Positions 46,468-64,000 of a stretch of DNA of 64,000 nucleotides are shown piece after piece. Both the position numbers and the translations under genes were made by a program. The stretch lies in contig NZ_SNVV01000006.1 in assembly GCF_004361735.1 (NCBI RefSeq), positions 62,001 to 126,000 of the forward strand, given 5' to 3'. The stretch is from Azoarcus indigens. GTDB lineage: Bacteria > Pseudomonadota > Gammaproteobacteria > Burkholderiales > Rhodocyclaceae. The notes beneath the pieces are model-generated. The model worked only from the letters and a program-made list of their open reading frames with translations, did no database searches and had not been told where the DNA came from. The first letter of the stretch is position 1. The number at the start of each line of letters is the position of its first letter.

Positions 46468-46743
46468 TTACCTCTTCGCTTTCTTGCTGGCGGCGTGACC
46501 CTTGAAGGTACGCGTCAGCGCAAATTCGCCCAGTTTGTGGCCGACCATGTTCTCGGACACATACACCGGGATGTGCTGACGGCCGTTATGCACAGCGATC
46601 GTCAGGCCGACGAAGTCGGGCAGCACCGTGGAACGGCGAGACCAGGTCTTGATCGGACGCTTGTCATTGCTCGCCCGTGCGGCGTCCACCTTCTTGAGGA
46701 GGTGCGCGTCGATGAACGGGCCTTTCTTGATAGAACGAGCCAT
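46468..46743 (-). CDS. rpsS: 30S ribosomal protein S19
   Basis: 91 residues (E. coli 92). [40 protein letters not shown] and [20 protein letters not shown] are S19, which pairs with S13 in the 30S head. It lies 10 bases after rplB and six before rplV. Confidence 0.97.
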   Translation of the reverse strand: MARSIKKGPFIDAHLLKKVDAARASNDKRPIKTWSRRSTVLPDFVGLTIAVHNGRQHIPVYVSENMVGHKLGEFALTRTFKGHAASKKAKR

Positions 46744-46753
46744 CTGTTACCCC

Positions 46754-47581
46754 TTAACGCTTGTGACGACGCTGCACGATCATCGTGTCAGTGCGCTTGT
46801 TGCGGCGAGTACGGTAGCCCTTGGTGGGCTGCCCCCACGGGCTGACCGGAACACGGCCCTCGCCGGTGCGACCTTCGCCACCACCGTGCGGGTGATCCAC
46901 CGGGTTCATCGCCACGCCGCGAACGGTCGGACGGATGCCGCGCCAGCGGTTCGCGCCCGCCTTGCCGATCTTGCGCAGGCTATGCTCTTCGTTCCCCACC
47001 TCACCGATGGTCGCGCGGCACTCGACGTGCACGCGACGGATTTCACCGGAGCGCAGACGCAGCTGGGCATACACCCCTTCGCGCGCCAGCAGCTGGACCG
47101 AGGTACCGGCAGCACGGGCGAGCTGAGCCCCCTTACCCGGCATCATCTCGACGCAGTGAATGGTGGAGCCCACCGGGATGTTGCGGATCGGCAGGGCGTT
47201 ACCCGGCTTGATCGGCGCCTCGGCGCCACTCACGATCTGCTGGCCGACCTCGACACCACGCGGAGCAATGATGTATCGGCGCTCGCCATCGGCATAGCAG
47301 AGCAACGCGATGTTCGCAGAGCGGTTGGGGTCGTATTCCAGACGCTCGACCTTGGCGACGACTCCATCCTTGTTGCGACGGAAATCAATCACCCGATAGT
47401 GCTGCTTGTGGCCGCCACCCTGGTGACGAACGGTCACTCGACCGCCGTTGTTACGACCGGCATTCTTGGTCTTCTTCTCGATCAGACCATCGAACGGGCG
47501 GCCCTTGTACAGGTCAGGGTTGACAACCTTGACCATCGCACGACGGCCTGCGGATGTCGGCTTGAGTTTTACCAGTGCCAT
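46754..47581 (-). CDS. rplB: 50S ribosomal protein L2
   Basis: 275 residues (E. coli 273). [60 protein letters not shown] and the conserved histidine segment [15 protein letters not shown] near the peptidyl-transferase centre are intact. The ATG at 47581 gives the family N-terminus; an in-frame start at 47587 adds two residues. Confidence 0.97.
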   Translation of the reverse strand: MALVKLKPTSAGRRAMVKVVNPDLYKGRPFDGLIEKKTKNAGRNNGGRVTVRHQGGGHKQHYRVIDFRRNKDGVVAKVERLEYDPNRSANIALLCYADGERRYIIAPRGVEVGQQIVSGAEAPIKPGNALPIRNIPVGSTIHCVEMMPGKGAQLARAAGTSVQLLAREGVYAQLRLRSGEIRRVHVECRATIGEVGNEEHSLRKIGKAGANRWRGIRPTVRGVAMNPVDHPHGGGEGRTGEGRVPVSPWGQPTKGYRTRRNKRTDTMIVQRRHKR

Positions 47582-47587
47582 GATCAA

Positions 47588-47893
47588 TTACTCCCCAGCC
47601 GCAAAGTTGATTTCTTGGCCAGGCTTCAGGCAGACAAACGCCTTCTTCCAGTCCTTGCGCCGACCGATGGAGCGGCCGAAGCGCTTGGTCTTGCCCTTCA
47701 CATTCGCGATCTGGACCGACTTCACTTCAACCTTGAACAGCAACTCGACAGCCGCCTTCACTTCAGGCTTGGTTGCGGTGGAAGCCACCTTGAAAACAAC
47801 CTGCTCATTCTTCTCGGCGATGAAAGTCGCCTTTTCGGAGATCTGCGGCGCCAGCAGCACCTGCAGCAAACGCTCCTGATTGATTGCGCTCAT
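47588..47893 (-). CDS. rplW: 50S ribosomal protein L23
   Basis: 101 residues, E. coli length. [40 protein letters not shown] and [20 protein letters not shown] are L23, the tunnel-exit protein that docks trigger factor and SRP. Its start overlaps the rplD stop by four bases. Confidence 0.97.
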   Translation of the reverse strand: MSAINQERLLQVLLAPQISEKATFIAEKNEQVVFKVASTATKPEVKAAVELLFKVEVKSVQIANVKGKTKRFGRSIGRRKDWKKAFVCLKPGQEINFAAGE

Positions 47894-48510
47894 TGCCAGG
47901 CTTCCTCCATCTTCGCCAGCGCACCCTTGGTCACCAGGACCTTGGGAAAACGAACCAGCGACACCGGATCGGCTTCCTGGACCTCGAGCACCAGAACCTT
48001 ATGCAGGTTGCGGGCAGACAGGAACAGGTTCTCATCGACTTCGTCGGTAATCACAAGCACCGACTCCAAACCCATGCCCTTCAGCTTCTGGGTCAGCAGG
48101 CGGGTCTTCGGCGCCTCGACGCTGAAGCTCTCCACCACCGCCAAGCGATCTTCACGCGCCAGCTGAGAAAGAATGGAAGCCACACCAGCCCGATACATCT
48201 TGCGGTTGACCTTCTGGCTGAAGTTCTCGTCAGGCGAGTTCGGAAAGATCTTGCCGCCGCCACGCCACAGCGGGCTGGACGCCATACCGGCACGCGCGTT
48301 ACCCGTACCCTTCTGACGGAAAGGCTTACGCGTCGACTTGGAGACTTCGGACCGCCCCTTCTGGGCGCGATTGCCGGAGCGGGCGTTCGCCATGTAGGCG
48401 GTAACCACCTGATGGACCAGCGCTTCGTTGTAGTCGCGCCCGAACAGGGTATCGGAAGCCTGCAGCGTAGCCGCCGCCTGCCCCTGATCGTTCAAGAGTT
48501 TCAATTCCAT
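47890..48510 (-). CDS. rplD: 50S ribosomal protein L4
   Basis: 206 residues (E. coli 201). [20 protein letters not shown], the tunnel loop with [20 protein letters not shown] and [20 protein letters not shown], and the C-terminal domain are normal L4. In E. coli L4 represses the S10 operon by a leader hairpin. The frame is open to 48582; homology sets the start at 48510. Confidence 0.97.
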   Translation of the reverse strand: MELKLLNDQGQAAATLQASDTLFGRDYNEALVHQVVTAYMANARSGNRAQKGRSEVSKSTRKPFRQKGTGNARAGMASSPLWRGGGKIFPNSPDENFSQKVNRKMYRAGVASILSQLAREDRLAVVESFSVEAPKTRLLTQKLKGMGLESVLVITDEVDENLFLSARNLHKVLVLEVQEADPVSLVRFPKVLVTKGALAKMEEAWQ

Positions 48511-48523
48511 TGCGTAACTCCCC

Positions 48524-49162
48524 TTAGGCCTTGACCGCCGGACGAACGACAACGTCGCCGCCCTTGGCACCAGGCACCGCACCCTTGATCAGCAGAAGCT
48601 GACGCTCGGCATCCACACGAACCACTTCCAGCCCTTGCGTGGTGCGCTGAGCAGCGCCGTACTGGCCAGCCATGCGCTTACCCGGGAAAACGCGACCCGG
48701 ATCCTGCGCCATACCAATGGAGCCCGGCGAGTTGTGGGAAATGGAGTTACCGTGGGAAGCACGGTTAGAAGAGAAGTTATGACGCTTGATCGGACCAGAG
48801 AAACCCTTACCGATCGATACACCCGTCACATCAACCTTTTGACCAACGGAAAAGATCTCCGCGGAGATGACATCCCCCGCCTTGAAACCGGCGAGTTGCT
48901 CACCCTCGACACGGAACTCCTTGAGACCCCGGCTCGGCTCGACACCGGCCTTGGCAAGGTGACCCGCCGCAGCTTTGACCAGACGGCTAGCACGACGCTT
49001 GCCGAATGCGACCTGAACCGCGGCATAGCCGTCTGATTCAGGCGTCTTGATCTGGGACACGCGATTGTCGGACACGTCAAGCACAGTCACCGGAATGGAA
49101 CGACCATCCTCGGCAAAAATGCGAGTCATGCCGACCTTGCGTCCAACAAGGCCTAGACTCAT
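48524..49162 (-). CDS. rplC: 50S ribosomal protein L3
   Basis: 212 residues (E. coli 209). [60 protein letters not shown] and [20 protein letters not shown] are L3; the central loop contains the Gln methylated by PrmB in other bacteria. Unusually it is separated from rpsJ by 112 bases that hold a hairpin and promoter-like boxes, so it may start a separate transcript. Confidence 0.97.
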   Translation of the reverse strand: MSLGLVGRKVGMTRIFAEDGRSIPVTVLDVSDNRVSQIKTPESDGYAAVQVAFGKRRASRLVKAAAGHLAKAGVEPSRGLKEFRVEGEQLAGFKAGDVISAEIFSVGQKVDVTGVSIGKGFSGPIKRHNFSSNRASHGNSISHNSPGSIGMAQDPGRVFPGKRMAGQYGAAQRTTQGLEVVRVDAERQLLLIKGAVPGAKGGDVVVRPAVKA

Positions 49163-49226
49163 TTTTTTCTCCTGATTCCCGGTTGCGATTGACCGGGGTC
49201 GCTCAAATTATTGCGCCAATAGGCAC

Positions 49227-49265
49227 AAAGGCCGGATTATACCGGCCTTTTTCAAAACCCTGCAA
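49227..49265 (-). promoter_or_regulatory. Promoter-like element within a hairpin before rplC
   Basis: A nine-base perfect stem AAAGGCCGG/CCGGCCTTT (49227-49250) encloses a six-base loop that reads TATAAT on the minus strand. TTGCAG (49265-49260) lies 18 bases upstream of that box. The sequence after TATAAT is CCGGCCT, a G+C-rich discriminator. On the plus strand the same hairpin is followed by five T. It is either a promoter for rplC onward, a terminator, or both. Confidence 0.5.
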
Positions 49266-49274
49266 GCGGACTGC

Positions 49275-49586
49275 TTACTGGAGCTTGATCTCGACATCCA
49301 CACCCGCCGGGAGATCCAGCTTCATCAGCGCATCCACCGTCTTATCGGTGGGGTCGATGATGTCCATCAGACGCTGATGGGTACGGATTTCCATCTGATC
49401 TCGGGACGCCTTGTTCACGTGCGGCGAACGCAGCAGGTTGAAACGCTCGATACGGGTGGGCAGCGGAACGGGACCGCGCACAACCGCACCGGTACGCTTC
49501 GCGGTCTCGACGATTTCCAGCGCAGACTGGTCAATCAGGCGATAGTCGAAGGCTTTCAGACGGATGCGGATTTTCTGATTCTGCAT
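49275..49586 (-). CDS. rpsJ: 30S ribosomal protein S10
   Basis: 103 residues, E. coli length. [40 protein letters not shown] and [20 protein letters not shown] are S10 (also NusE in antitermination). It is 51 bases after tuf and 112 before rplC, so it may be transcribed mainly with the str operon rather than with rplC. Confidence 0.97.
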   Translation of the reverse strand: MQNQKIRIRLKAFDYRLIDQSALEIVETAKRTGAVVRGPVPLPTRIERFNLLRSPHVNKASRDQMEIRTHQRLMDIIDPTDKTVDALMKLDLPAGVDVEIKLQ

Positions 49587-49606
49587 GATTTATTCCAAAG
49601 AGCGAT

Positions 49607-49628
49607 GAGGCGACCCGAAGGTCGCCTC
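49607..49628 (-). terminator. tuf-rpsJ intergenic hairpin with UUCG loop
   Basis: GAGGCGACC (49607-49615) pairs perfectly with GGTCGCCTC (49620-49628); on the minus-strand RNA the loop is UUCG, a very stable tetraloop. No T-run follows, so it is more likely a processing or mRNA-stability element than a full terminator. Confidence 0.45.
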
Positions 49629-49637
49629 GGATAGAAA

Positions 49638-50828
49638 TTACTCGATGATCTTGGCGACGACACCGGCGCCGACGGTACGGCCACCTTCGCGGATCGCGAA
49701 GCGCAGGCCTTCTTCCATGGCGATCGGGGCGATCAGCTTCACGGTGATCGACACGTTGTCGCCCGGCATCACCATCTCGGTGCCTTCCGGCAGCGCGATG
49801 GAACCGGTCACGTCCGTGGTACGGAAGTAGAACTGCGGACGGTAGTTGTTGAAGAACGGAGTGTGACGACCACCCTCTTCCTTCGACAGCACGTAGATTT
49901 CGCCCGTGAAGTGGGTGTGCGGGGTGATGGAACCCGGCTTGCACAGCACCTGACCACGCTCGACGTCTTCACGCTTGGTGCCGCGCAGCAGCACGCCGAC
50001 GTTGTCACCCGCCTGACCCTGATCCAGCAGCTTGCGGAACATTTCCACGCCGGTGCAGGTGGTCTTGACGGTGGGCTTGATGCCGACGATTTCGATTTCT
50101 TCGCCAACCTTCACGATGCCGCGCTCGACACGACCGGTCACCACAGTACCTCGACCCGAGATGGAGAACACGTCTTCGATCGGCAGCAGGAAGGGCTTGT
50201 CGATGGCACGTTCCGGGGTCGGGATGTAGCTATCCAGGGCGTCGGCCAGGCGGAAGATCGCCGGTTCGCCGATGTCGGACTGGTCACCTTCCAGCGCCTT
50301 CAGCGCGGAGCCCTTGACGATGGGGATGTCGTCGCCCGGGAAGTCGTACTTGGACAGCAGCTCGCGCACTTCCATTTCGACCAGTTCGAGCAGCTCTTCG
50401 TCGTCGACCATGTCGCACTTGTTCAGGAAGACGATGATGTACGGCACACCGACCTGGCGGGCCAGCAGAATGTGCTCGCGGGTCTGCGGCATCGGGCCAT
50501 CAGCGGCCGAACACACCAGGATCGCGCCGTCCATCTGCGCCGCTCCGGTAATCATGTTCTTCACGTAGTCGGCGTGACCCGGGCAATCCACGTGGGCGTA
50601 GTGACGGGTAGCCGTCTCGTACTCGACGTGCGCGGTGTTGATCGTGATGCCGCGAGCCTTCTCTTCCGGCGCCGCATCGATCTGATCGTAGGCCTTCGCC
50701 TCGCCACCGAACTTCTTCGACAGAATCGTCGTGATCGCCGCCGTCAGCGTCGTCTTGCCGTGGTCAACGTGGCCGATCGTGCCTACGTTCACGTGCGGCT
50801 TCGTCCGCTCAAACTTACCCTTAGCCAT
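49638..50828 (-). CDS. tuf: Elongation factor Tu
   Basis: 396 residues. GTP-binding motifs are GHVDHGKTT (G1), [11 protein letters not shown] (G3) and NKCDMVDD (G4); domains II and III follow with [13 protein letters not shown] and [20 protein letters not shown]. It delivers aminoacyl-tRNA to the ribosome. Betaproteobacteria usually carry a second tuf upstream of secE-nusG; that position would lie past the right end of this window. It follows fusA by 25 bases. Confidence 0.98.
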   Translation of the reverse strand: MAKGKFERTKPHVNVGTIGHVDHGKTTLTAAITTILSKKFGGEAKAYDQIDAAPEEKARGITINTAHVEYETATRHYAHVDCPGHADYVKNMITGAAQMDGAILVCSAADGPMPQTREHILLARQVGVPYIIVFLNKCDMVDDEELLELVEMEVRELLSKYDFPGDDIPIVKGSALKALEGDQSDIGEPAIFRLADALDSYIPTPERAIDKPFLLPIEDVFSISGRGTVVTGRVERGIVKVGEEIEIVGIKPTVKTTCTGVEMFRKLLDQGQAGDNVGVLLRGTKREDVERGQVLCKPGSITPHTHFTGEIYVLSKEEGGRHTPFFNNYRPQFYFRTTDVTGSIALPEGTEMVMPGDNVSITVKLIAPIAMEEGLRFAIREGGRTVGAGVVAKIIE

Positions 50829-50853
50829 TGCTCTTCCTCGTAGCTCTTAGTTA

Positions 50854-52950
50854 TTACTTGCGATTGTTGATGACTGCTTCGGCGACACTCTTGGGCGCCT
50901 CGGAGTAGTGCTTGAACTCCATGGAGTAGGTCGCGCGCCCCTGGGAGAGCGACCGCAGCTGGGTGGCGTAGCCGAACATCTCGGCCAGCGGCACCTCAGC
51001 CTTGATCTCCTTCATGCCGCCAGGCAGGTCGTCCATACCCTGAACGATGCCGCGACGACCGGAAAGATCGCCCATGACGTTACCCATGTAGTCCTCCGGC
51101 GTTTCAACCACGACAGCCATCATCGGCTCGAGCAACACCGGGTTAGCCTTGCGCATCGCGTCCTTGAACGCCATTGACGCAGCCATCTTGAACGCATTCT
51201 CGTTCGAGTCCACATCGTGGTAGGAGCCATCGAACAGCGTGACTTTCACATCCACCACCGGGAACCCGGCCAGCACGCCATTCGGCAGCGTGTCCTGCAG
51301 CCCCTTGTCGACCGCAGGAATGTACTCGCGCGGGACCACGCCACCCTTGATGGCATCAACGAACTCGTAACCCTTGCCAGTCTCGTTCGGCTCCAGCTTG
51401 ATCCAGACGTGACCGTACTGACCACGACCGCCGGACTGCTTGACGAACTTGCCTTCCTGCTCGACAGACTTGCGAATCGCTTCGCGATAGGCAACCTGCG
51501 GCGCACCGACGTTCGCCTCGACGTTGAACTCGCGCTTCATGCGGTCAACGATGATCTCGAGGTGCAGTTCACCCATCCCGGAAATGATGGTCTGACCAGA
51601 CTCTTCGTCGGTACGCACGCGGAAGGACGGATCCTCAGCAGCCAGGCGCCCCAGCGCAATACCCATCTTCTCCTGGTCGCCCTTGGTCTTCGGCTCGACG
51701 GCAACGTGGATCACCGGATCCGGAAACACCATGCGCTCCAGGATGATGGGGGCAGACGGATCGCACAAAGTCTCACCCGTGGTCACTTCCTTCAAACCCA
51801 CGCAGGCAGCGATGTCGCCAGCCAGCACTTCCTTGATTTCCTCACGCTCGTTGGCGTGCATCTGCAGGATGCGGCCGATGCGCTCCTTCTTGCCCTTGAC
51901 GGAGTTCAGCACCGTTTCGCCGGAGCTCAGCACGCCGGAGTAAACGCGCACGAAGGTCAGCTGGCCTACGAACGGGTCGGTCATCAGCTTGAACGCCAGC
52001 GCCGAGAACTTCTCACCGTCATCGGCCTTGCGGACCACTTCCGCTTCGTTGTCGTCGGTGCCCGCGACCGGCGGAATATCCACAGGCGAGGGCAGGAACT
52101 CGATAACCGCGTCCAGCATGCGCTGCACGCCCTTGTTCTTGAACGCAGTGCCGCACAGCATCGGCTGGATCTCACACGCGATGGTGCGCGTGCGCAGACC
52201 CAGCTTGATCTGCTCTTCGGACAGCTCGCCGTTCTCGAGATAGGTGTTCATGAGCTCTTCGGAAGCCTCGGCAGCCGCCTCGACCATCTGCTCGCGCCAG
52301 GATTCGGCATCAGCCTGCAGCTCGGAGGGGATGTCGCGGTATTCGAACTTCATGCCCTGCGAAGCCTCGTCCCAGATGATCGCCTTCATCTTGATCAGAT
52401 CGACGACACCAGTGAACGTGTCTTCGGCCCCGATGGGGATCACGATAGGCACCGGATTCGCTTTCAGGCGCGTCTTCATCTGGTCCACGACCTTGAAGAA
52501 GTTAGCACCGGAGCGGTCCATCTTGTTCACGAAAGCGAGACGGGGAACCTTGTACTTGGTCGCCTGACGCCACACTGTCTCGGACTGCGGCTGCACGCCA
52601 CCGACAGCGCAATACACCATGCAGGCGCCGTCCAGCACGCGCATCGAGCGCTCGACTTCGATGGTGAAGTCCACGTGCCCCGGGGTGTCGATGATGTTGA
52701 AGCGATGCTCCGGCAGGGAGAGATCCATGCCCTTCCAGAAGCAGGTGGTCGCAGCGGAGGTGATGGTGATGCCACGCTCCTGCTCCTGCGCCATCCAGTC
52801 CATGGTCGCGGCGCCATCATGCACTTCACCGATCTTGTGATTCACACCGGTGTAATAGAGGATGCGCTCGGTCGTAGTCGTCTTGCCGGCGTCGATGTGA
52901 GCGGAGATACCGATGTTGCGGTAGCGCTCGATAGGAGTCTTGCGAGCCAC
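50854..52950 (-). CDS. fusA: Elongation factor G
   Basis: 698 residues (E. coli 704). GTPase motifs [39 protein letters not shown] and [13 protein letters not shown] are followed by domains II-V ([57 protein letters not shown]). It drives tRNA-mRNA translocation and, with RRF, ribosome recycling. Third gene of the str operon, 110 bases after rpsG. Confidence 0.98.
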   Translation of the reverse strand: MARKTPIERYRNIGISAHIDAGKTTTTERILYYTGVNHKIGEVHDGAATMDWMAQEQERGITITSAATTCFWKGMDLSLPEHRFNIIDTPGHVDFTIEVERSMRVLDGACMVYCAVGGVQPQSETVWRQATKYKVPRLAFVNKMDRSGANFFKVVDQMKTRLKANPVPIVIPIGAEDTFTGVVDLIKMKAIIWDEASQGMKFEYRDIPSELQADAESWREQMVEAAAEASEELMNTYLENGELSEEQIKLGLRTRTIACEIQPMLCGTAFKNKGVQRMLDAVIEFLPSPVDIPPVAGTDDNEAEVVRKADDGEKFSALAFKLMTDPFVGQLTFVRVYSGVLSSGETVLNSVKGKKERIGRILQMHANEREEIKEVLAGDIAACVGLKEVTTGETLCDPSAPIILERMVFPDPVIHVAVEPKTKGDQEKMGIALGRLAAEDPSFRVRTDEESGQTIISGMGELHLEIIVDRMKREFNVEANVGAPQVAYREAIRKSVEQEGKFVKQSGGRGQYGHVWIKLEPNETGKGYEFVDAIKGGVVPREYIPAVDKGLQDTLPNGVLAGFPVVDVKVTLFDGSYHDVDSNENAFKMAASMAFKDAMRKANPVLLEPMMAVVVETPEDYMGNVMGDLSGRRGIVQGMDDLPGGMKEIKAEVPLAEMFGYATQLRSLSQGRATYSMEFKHYSEAPKSVAEAVINNRK

Positions 52951-53018
52951 GATACTTTTCCTGCCTTGGAGAGATCCCGCGGAGACCGCGCCGATCTGAT
53001 TATTGCGTTACAAAACAA

Positions 53019-53042
53019 TCGAGCCCTTCGCAGGGCCCGATA
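53019..53042 (-). terminator. Hairpin between rpsG and fusA
   Basis: CGGGCCCT and AGGGCTCG pair on the minus-strand RNA (one G-U) around a four-base loop, followed by ATTGTTTTGT. It lies about 19 bases after the rpsG stop in a 110-base gap. It could attenuate transcription into fusA-tuf or mark a processing site. Confidence 0.5.
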
Positions 53043-53060
53043 TACCGCTCACCGAACAAA

Positions 53061-53543
<483 letters not shown>

Positions 53544-53561
53544 CTAATTTTTTGCCGACAA

Positions 53562-53939
53562 TCAGGCTTTCTTCGGGCGCTTGGCACCGTACTTGGAGCG
53601 CGATTGCTTCCGGTCCTTGACGCCCTGCAGATCGAGGGAGCCACGCACGATGTGATAACGCACACCCGGCAAGTCCTTCACGCGGCCGCCACGAATCAGG
53701 ACCACGGAGTGCTCCTGCAGATTGTGACCTTCGCCGCCGATGTAGGAGATGACCTCGAAACCGTTGGTCAGACGAACCTTCGCCACCTTACGCAGCGCGG
53801 AGTTCGGCTTCTTCGGAGTCGTGGTATAGACGCGGGTGCAGACACCACGCTTCTGCGGGCAAGCCTCCAGCGCAGGCACCTTGCTCTTGGTGACCTCCAT
53901 CTGCCGCGGCTTGCGGACCAGCTGATTGATTGTTGGCAT
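53562..53939 (-). CDS. rpsL: 30S ribosomal protein S12
   Basis: 125 residues (E. coli 124). [20 protein letters not shown], the accuracy loop [20 protein letters not shown] with lysine at the position of E. coli K43, and [20 protein letters not shown] with the K88-equivalent lysine are both wild type, predicting streptomycin sensitivity at this locus. First gene of the str operon. Only 16 bases separate its ATG from the T-run of an upstream terminator. Confidence 0.98.
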   Translation of the reverse strand: MPTINQLVRKPRQMEVTKSKVPALEACPQKRGVCTRVYTTTPKKPNSALRKVAKVRLTNGFEVISYIGGEGHNLQEHSVVLIRGGRVKDLPGVRYHIVRGSLDLQGVKDRKQSRSKYGAKRPKKA

Positions 53940-53955
53940 AGCTTAAGAATTTCCC

Positions 53956-53990
53956 AAAAAACCGAGGCAGCCCACCACGGGCCGCCTCGG
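53956..53990 (-). terminator. Strong terminator between rpoC and rpsL
   Basis: CCGAGGCAGCCC (53962-53973) pairs with GGGCCGCCTCGG (53979-53990; one G-U on the minus strand) around a five-base loop, followed on the minus strand by six T. It ends the rpoBC transcript but lies only 16 bases before rpsL, downstream of the likely str promoter. Confidence 0.88.
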
Positions 53991-54046
53991 GCGGTTTATT
54001 CCGGCTGCGACTGACTACGATTGGTCAGTCCACAAAAAGAGGCCGG

Positions 54047-54072
54047 ATTTTAGGCCGGAGACAAAACGAAAG

Positions 54073-54076
<4 letters not shown>
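54047..54076 (-). promoter_or_regulatory. Probable str operon promoter overlapping the rpoC stop
   Basis: On the minus strand TTGACT (54076-54071, overlapping the rpoC TGA), an 18-base spacer and TAAAAT (54052-54047) each match five of six sigma-70 consensus bases. CCGGCCT follows the -10, as at the rplC element. An additional dyad GACTGAC/GTCAGTC lies near 54009-54030 in the leader. Confidence 0.6.
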
Positions 54077-58287
<4,211 letters not shown>

Positions 58288-58330
58288 GTATCACTCCATC
58301 CGGCACATGCGGGTTGCGCAATGTGCGGGT

Positions 58331-62464
<4,134 letters not shown>

Positions 62465-62596
62465 GAATGCTCCGGCTAGAGGTCGAACTTCGAAAAGACA
62501 GAACACAGCGCCCGCGGTTGCCTAGATATCTGAAAAAAACTGCAACACTTCCGGGGGCGCTTTGTTCTGGCCTCATGCTTCAGTACAAAGCACGAA

Positions 62597-62626
62597 AGGG
62601 CTGGCACCCCTAGGAGCGCCAGCCCT
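62597..62626 (-). terminator. rplL-rpoB attenuator hairpin
   Basis: AGGGCTGGC (62597-62605) pairs perfectly with GCCAGCCCT (62618-62626) around a 12-base loop, 17 bases after the rplL stop and followed on the minus strand by TTCGTGCTTTG. The T-run is weak, which suits a partial terminator that lets a fraction of polymerases into rpoBC, as known in E. coli. Confidence 0.7.
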
Positions 62627-62642
62627 GCTGGAAAGGCGAGTA

Positions 62643-63020
62643 TTACTTGATCTCGACCTTGGCGCCAGCGTCTTCCAGTTGCTTCTTCAGCGCCTCGGCG
62701 TCGGCCTTGGACACGCCTTCCTTCACAGCCTTCGGGGCGCCGTCGACGACGTCCTTGGCTTCCTTCAGGCCGAGACCGGTAGCGGCACGGACGACCTTGA
62801 TGACTTCGACCTTCTTCTCGCCAGCGGCGGTCAGGATCACGTCGAACTCGGTCTTCTCTTCAGCAGCCGGGGCAGCGGCGCCACCGCCACCCGGAGCAGC
62901 CACAGCCAGGGCAGCAGCGGAAACGCCGAACTTCTCTTCGAACGCCTTGACCAGGTCGTTCAATTCCATAACGGTCATCGAGCCAACGGCTTCGAGGATG
63001 TCTTCTTTGCTGATAGCCAT
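62643..63020 (-). CDS. rplL: 50S ribosomal protein L7/L12
   Basis: 125 residues: N-terminal dimerisation domain (about 1-35; [20 protein letters not shown]), Ala/Gly-rich hinge (about 36-52) and C-terminal factor-binding domain ([40 protein letters not shown]). It forms the multimeric stalk that recruits EF-Tu and EF-G. It follows rplJ by 51 bases and is separated from rpoB by an attenuator-like hairpin. Confidence 0.97.
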   Translation of the reverse strand: MAISKEDILEAVGSMTVMELNDLVKAFEEKFGVSAAALAVAAPGGGGAAAPAAEEKTEFDVILTAAGEKKVEVIKVVRAATGLGLKEAKDVVDGAPKAVKEGVSKADAEALKKQLEDAGAKVEIK

Positions 63021-63071
63021 ATCAAATCACTCCAAAATCGAAACTATTCTGAAAACTGTAGTGCCTGAGGC

Positions 63072-63575
63072 TCAGGCGGCGGCGCCTTCTTCCTCGCGCT
63101 TCTTGGCGAGGGCGGCGAGCGCACCGGCGAAGCCGGAGACCGGCGCCTGCATGACGCCCAGCAGCTTGGCGAGCAACTCTTCGCGGCTCGGGATGGAAGC
63201 GAGCGCCTGCACACCGGCCTTGTCGAGCGTCTTGCCCGCATAGGAACCGGCCTTCAGCACCAGCTTGTCATTGCCCTTCGCAAAGTCGTTGAGCACCTTG
63301 GCGGCAGCAACCGGATCTTCCGAAATGCCATAGATCAGCGGACCAGTAAGCTGGTCAGCCAGATCGGCGAACGGGGTATCGGCGATCGCGCGACGCACCA
63401 GGGTGTTCTTCAGCACACGCAGGTAAACGCCAGACTCGCGGGCCTTCGCACGCAGCGAGGTGAGATCGCCCACCGCGATGCCGCGATACTCGGCCACCGC
63501 GATGGTCTGGGCGTTGGCCACTTGTGCCGACACCTCTGCCACTACGGCTTTCTTGTCATCGAGATTGAGACCCAT
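63072..63575 (-). CDS. rplJ: 50S ribosomal protein L10
   Basis: 167 residues (E. coli 165). [40 protein letters not shown] and [20 protein letters not shown] are L10; the C-terminal helix that binds L7/L12 dimers is Ala-rich ([19 protein letters not shown]). GGAGGAAGG lies just before the ATG. A structured leader precedes it. Confidence 0.97.
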   Translation of the reverse strand: MGLNLDDKKAVVAEVSAQVANAQTIAVAEYRGIAVGDLTSLRAKARESGVYLRVLKNTLVRRAIADTPFADLADQLTGPLIYGISEDPVAAAKVLNDFAKGNDKLVLKAGSYAGKTLDKAGVQALASIPSREELLAKLLGVMQAPVSGFAGALAALAKKREEEGAAA

Positions 63576-63806
63576 GGGTCCTTCCTCCTTTCAAGTCCAC
63601 ACACGAACCGCTGTTAGCGGTTCGCACCCACGGCGACCTGGATCAGGAGAGCGGCCTTGCTTCAGCCAATCCTGTTCTGGGCACACCGTCTGCGCAGGCG
63701 TCACCGGGACAATTAAGCGGCCGCCGAAGCGACTGCACCTGCGGTCTTTGACGATCCACGCCCGCGCCGAAGCACAAGCGTGTCCCAAAGTTCTTTATTC
63801 CCCGCC
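63576..63806 (-). promoter_or_regulatory. L10 leader (ribosomal protein autoregulatory RNA) between rplA and rplJ
   Basis: The 231-base rplA-rplJ gap is the place of the L10 leader, to which L10-L7/L12 binds to repress rplJL. On the minus strand it contains GTCAAAGACCGCAGGTGC, a segment typical of betaproteobacterial L10 leaders, and a perfect stem-loop CGAACCGCT/AGCGGTTCG (63604-63624) close to the rplJ ribosome-binding site, which could sequester or present it. Confidence 0.75.
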
Positions 63807-64000
63807 TCAGGCGGAAACGGTACTCGTTTCAACGCGAACGCCACTGCCCATGGTGCTGGACAGCGCGATACGACGCAGATACACGCCCTTGGCAGCAGCC
63901 GGACGTGCCTTAACCAGAGCATCGACGAAAGCGTTGAGATTCTGCTGCAGCGCTTCGACGCCAAAGGAAGCACGGCCGATGGTGGCGTGAACCAGGCCAG
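63807..64000 (-). CDS. rplA: 50S ribosomal protein L1 (partial, 5' end outside window)
   Basis: Only the last 64 codons are visible. The end of the protein reads [20 protein letters not shown], then [20 protein letters not shown] and [20 protein letters not shown] before a TGA, which is the C-terminal part of L1 including the conserved T-M-G-S-G-V segment. Upstream rplK, nusG and secE are expected beyond base 64000. L1 forms the mobile stalk that guides E-site tRNA. Confidence 0.95.
   Translation of the reverse strand, partial: GLVHATIGRASFGVEALQQNLNAFVDALVKARPAAAKGVYLRRIALSSTMGSGVRVETSTVSA

Overview
This is a G+C-rich chromosomal window that reads as a betaproteobacterium, most likely Rhodocyclales (an Azospira/Azoarcus/Dechloromonas-like diazotroph). 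The inference rests on the pilS-PP0621 neighbourhood, infA and rpmJ sitting between secY and rpsM, a NifA/sigma-54-controlled nitrogen-fixation operon and several c-di-GMP proteins. The genus is a guess. I see no insertion sequence, prophage, CRISPR array, tRNA or rRNA gene.

Region 1 (1-12009) is mixed chromosome. It holds the type IV pilus two-component pair pilR (cut by the window edge) and pilS with a small PP0621-family protein, then a YbdL-type methionine aminotransferase divergent from mtnA. mtnA is followed by a class II aldolase whose active-site residues match fuculose-phosphate aldolase, so the pair looks like the core of a methylthioadenosine DHAP shunt. Next come a GGDEF/EAL protein, two overlapping beta-hydroxyacid dehydrogenase paralogues and ybiB.

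Region 2 (12120-14177) is a four-gene nif operon: Shethna-type 2Fe-2S ferredoxin, nifZ, a NifX/NafY-like protein and modD. It is preceded by a consensus sigma-54 -24/-12 promoter and a perfect TGT-N10-ACA NifA site. Region 3 (14241-22224) carries a pirin/azoR unit divergent from a LysR regulator, dsbB, an unknown two-TM membrane protein, a PilZ protein, a small CbiX chelatase overlapping tcdA, an MBL-fold hydrolase and a MalY/PatB aminotransferase.

Region 4 (22285-29162) is a compact signalling operon: a substrate-binding lipoprotein with no transporter, a three-PAS histidine kinase, a single-domain response regulator and a REC-REC-PAS-PAS-GGDEF-EAL protein. Together they would link an external ligand to c-di-GMP. 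Region 5 (29376-35558) has ssb, an MFS transporter, uvrA, an unknown 99-aa protein and galE.

Region 6 (35611-64000) is a continuous minus-strand block of translation and transcription genes: rplA(partial)-rplJ-rplL-rpoBC, rpsL-rpsG-fusA-tuf, and the S10, spc and alpha operons to rplQ. Internal signals visible here are an L10 leader, an rplL-rpoB attenuator, an rpoC terminator lying between the likely str promoter and rpsL, a promoter-like element inside a hairpin before rplC, and a spc promoter before rplN.
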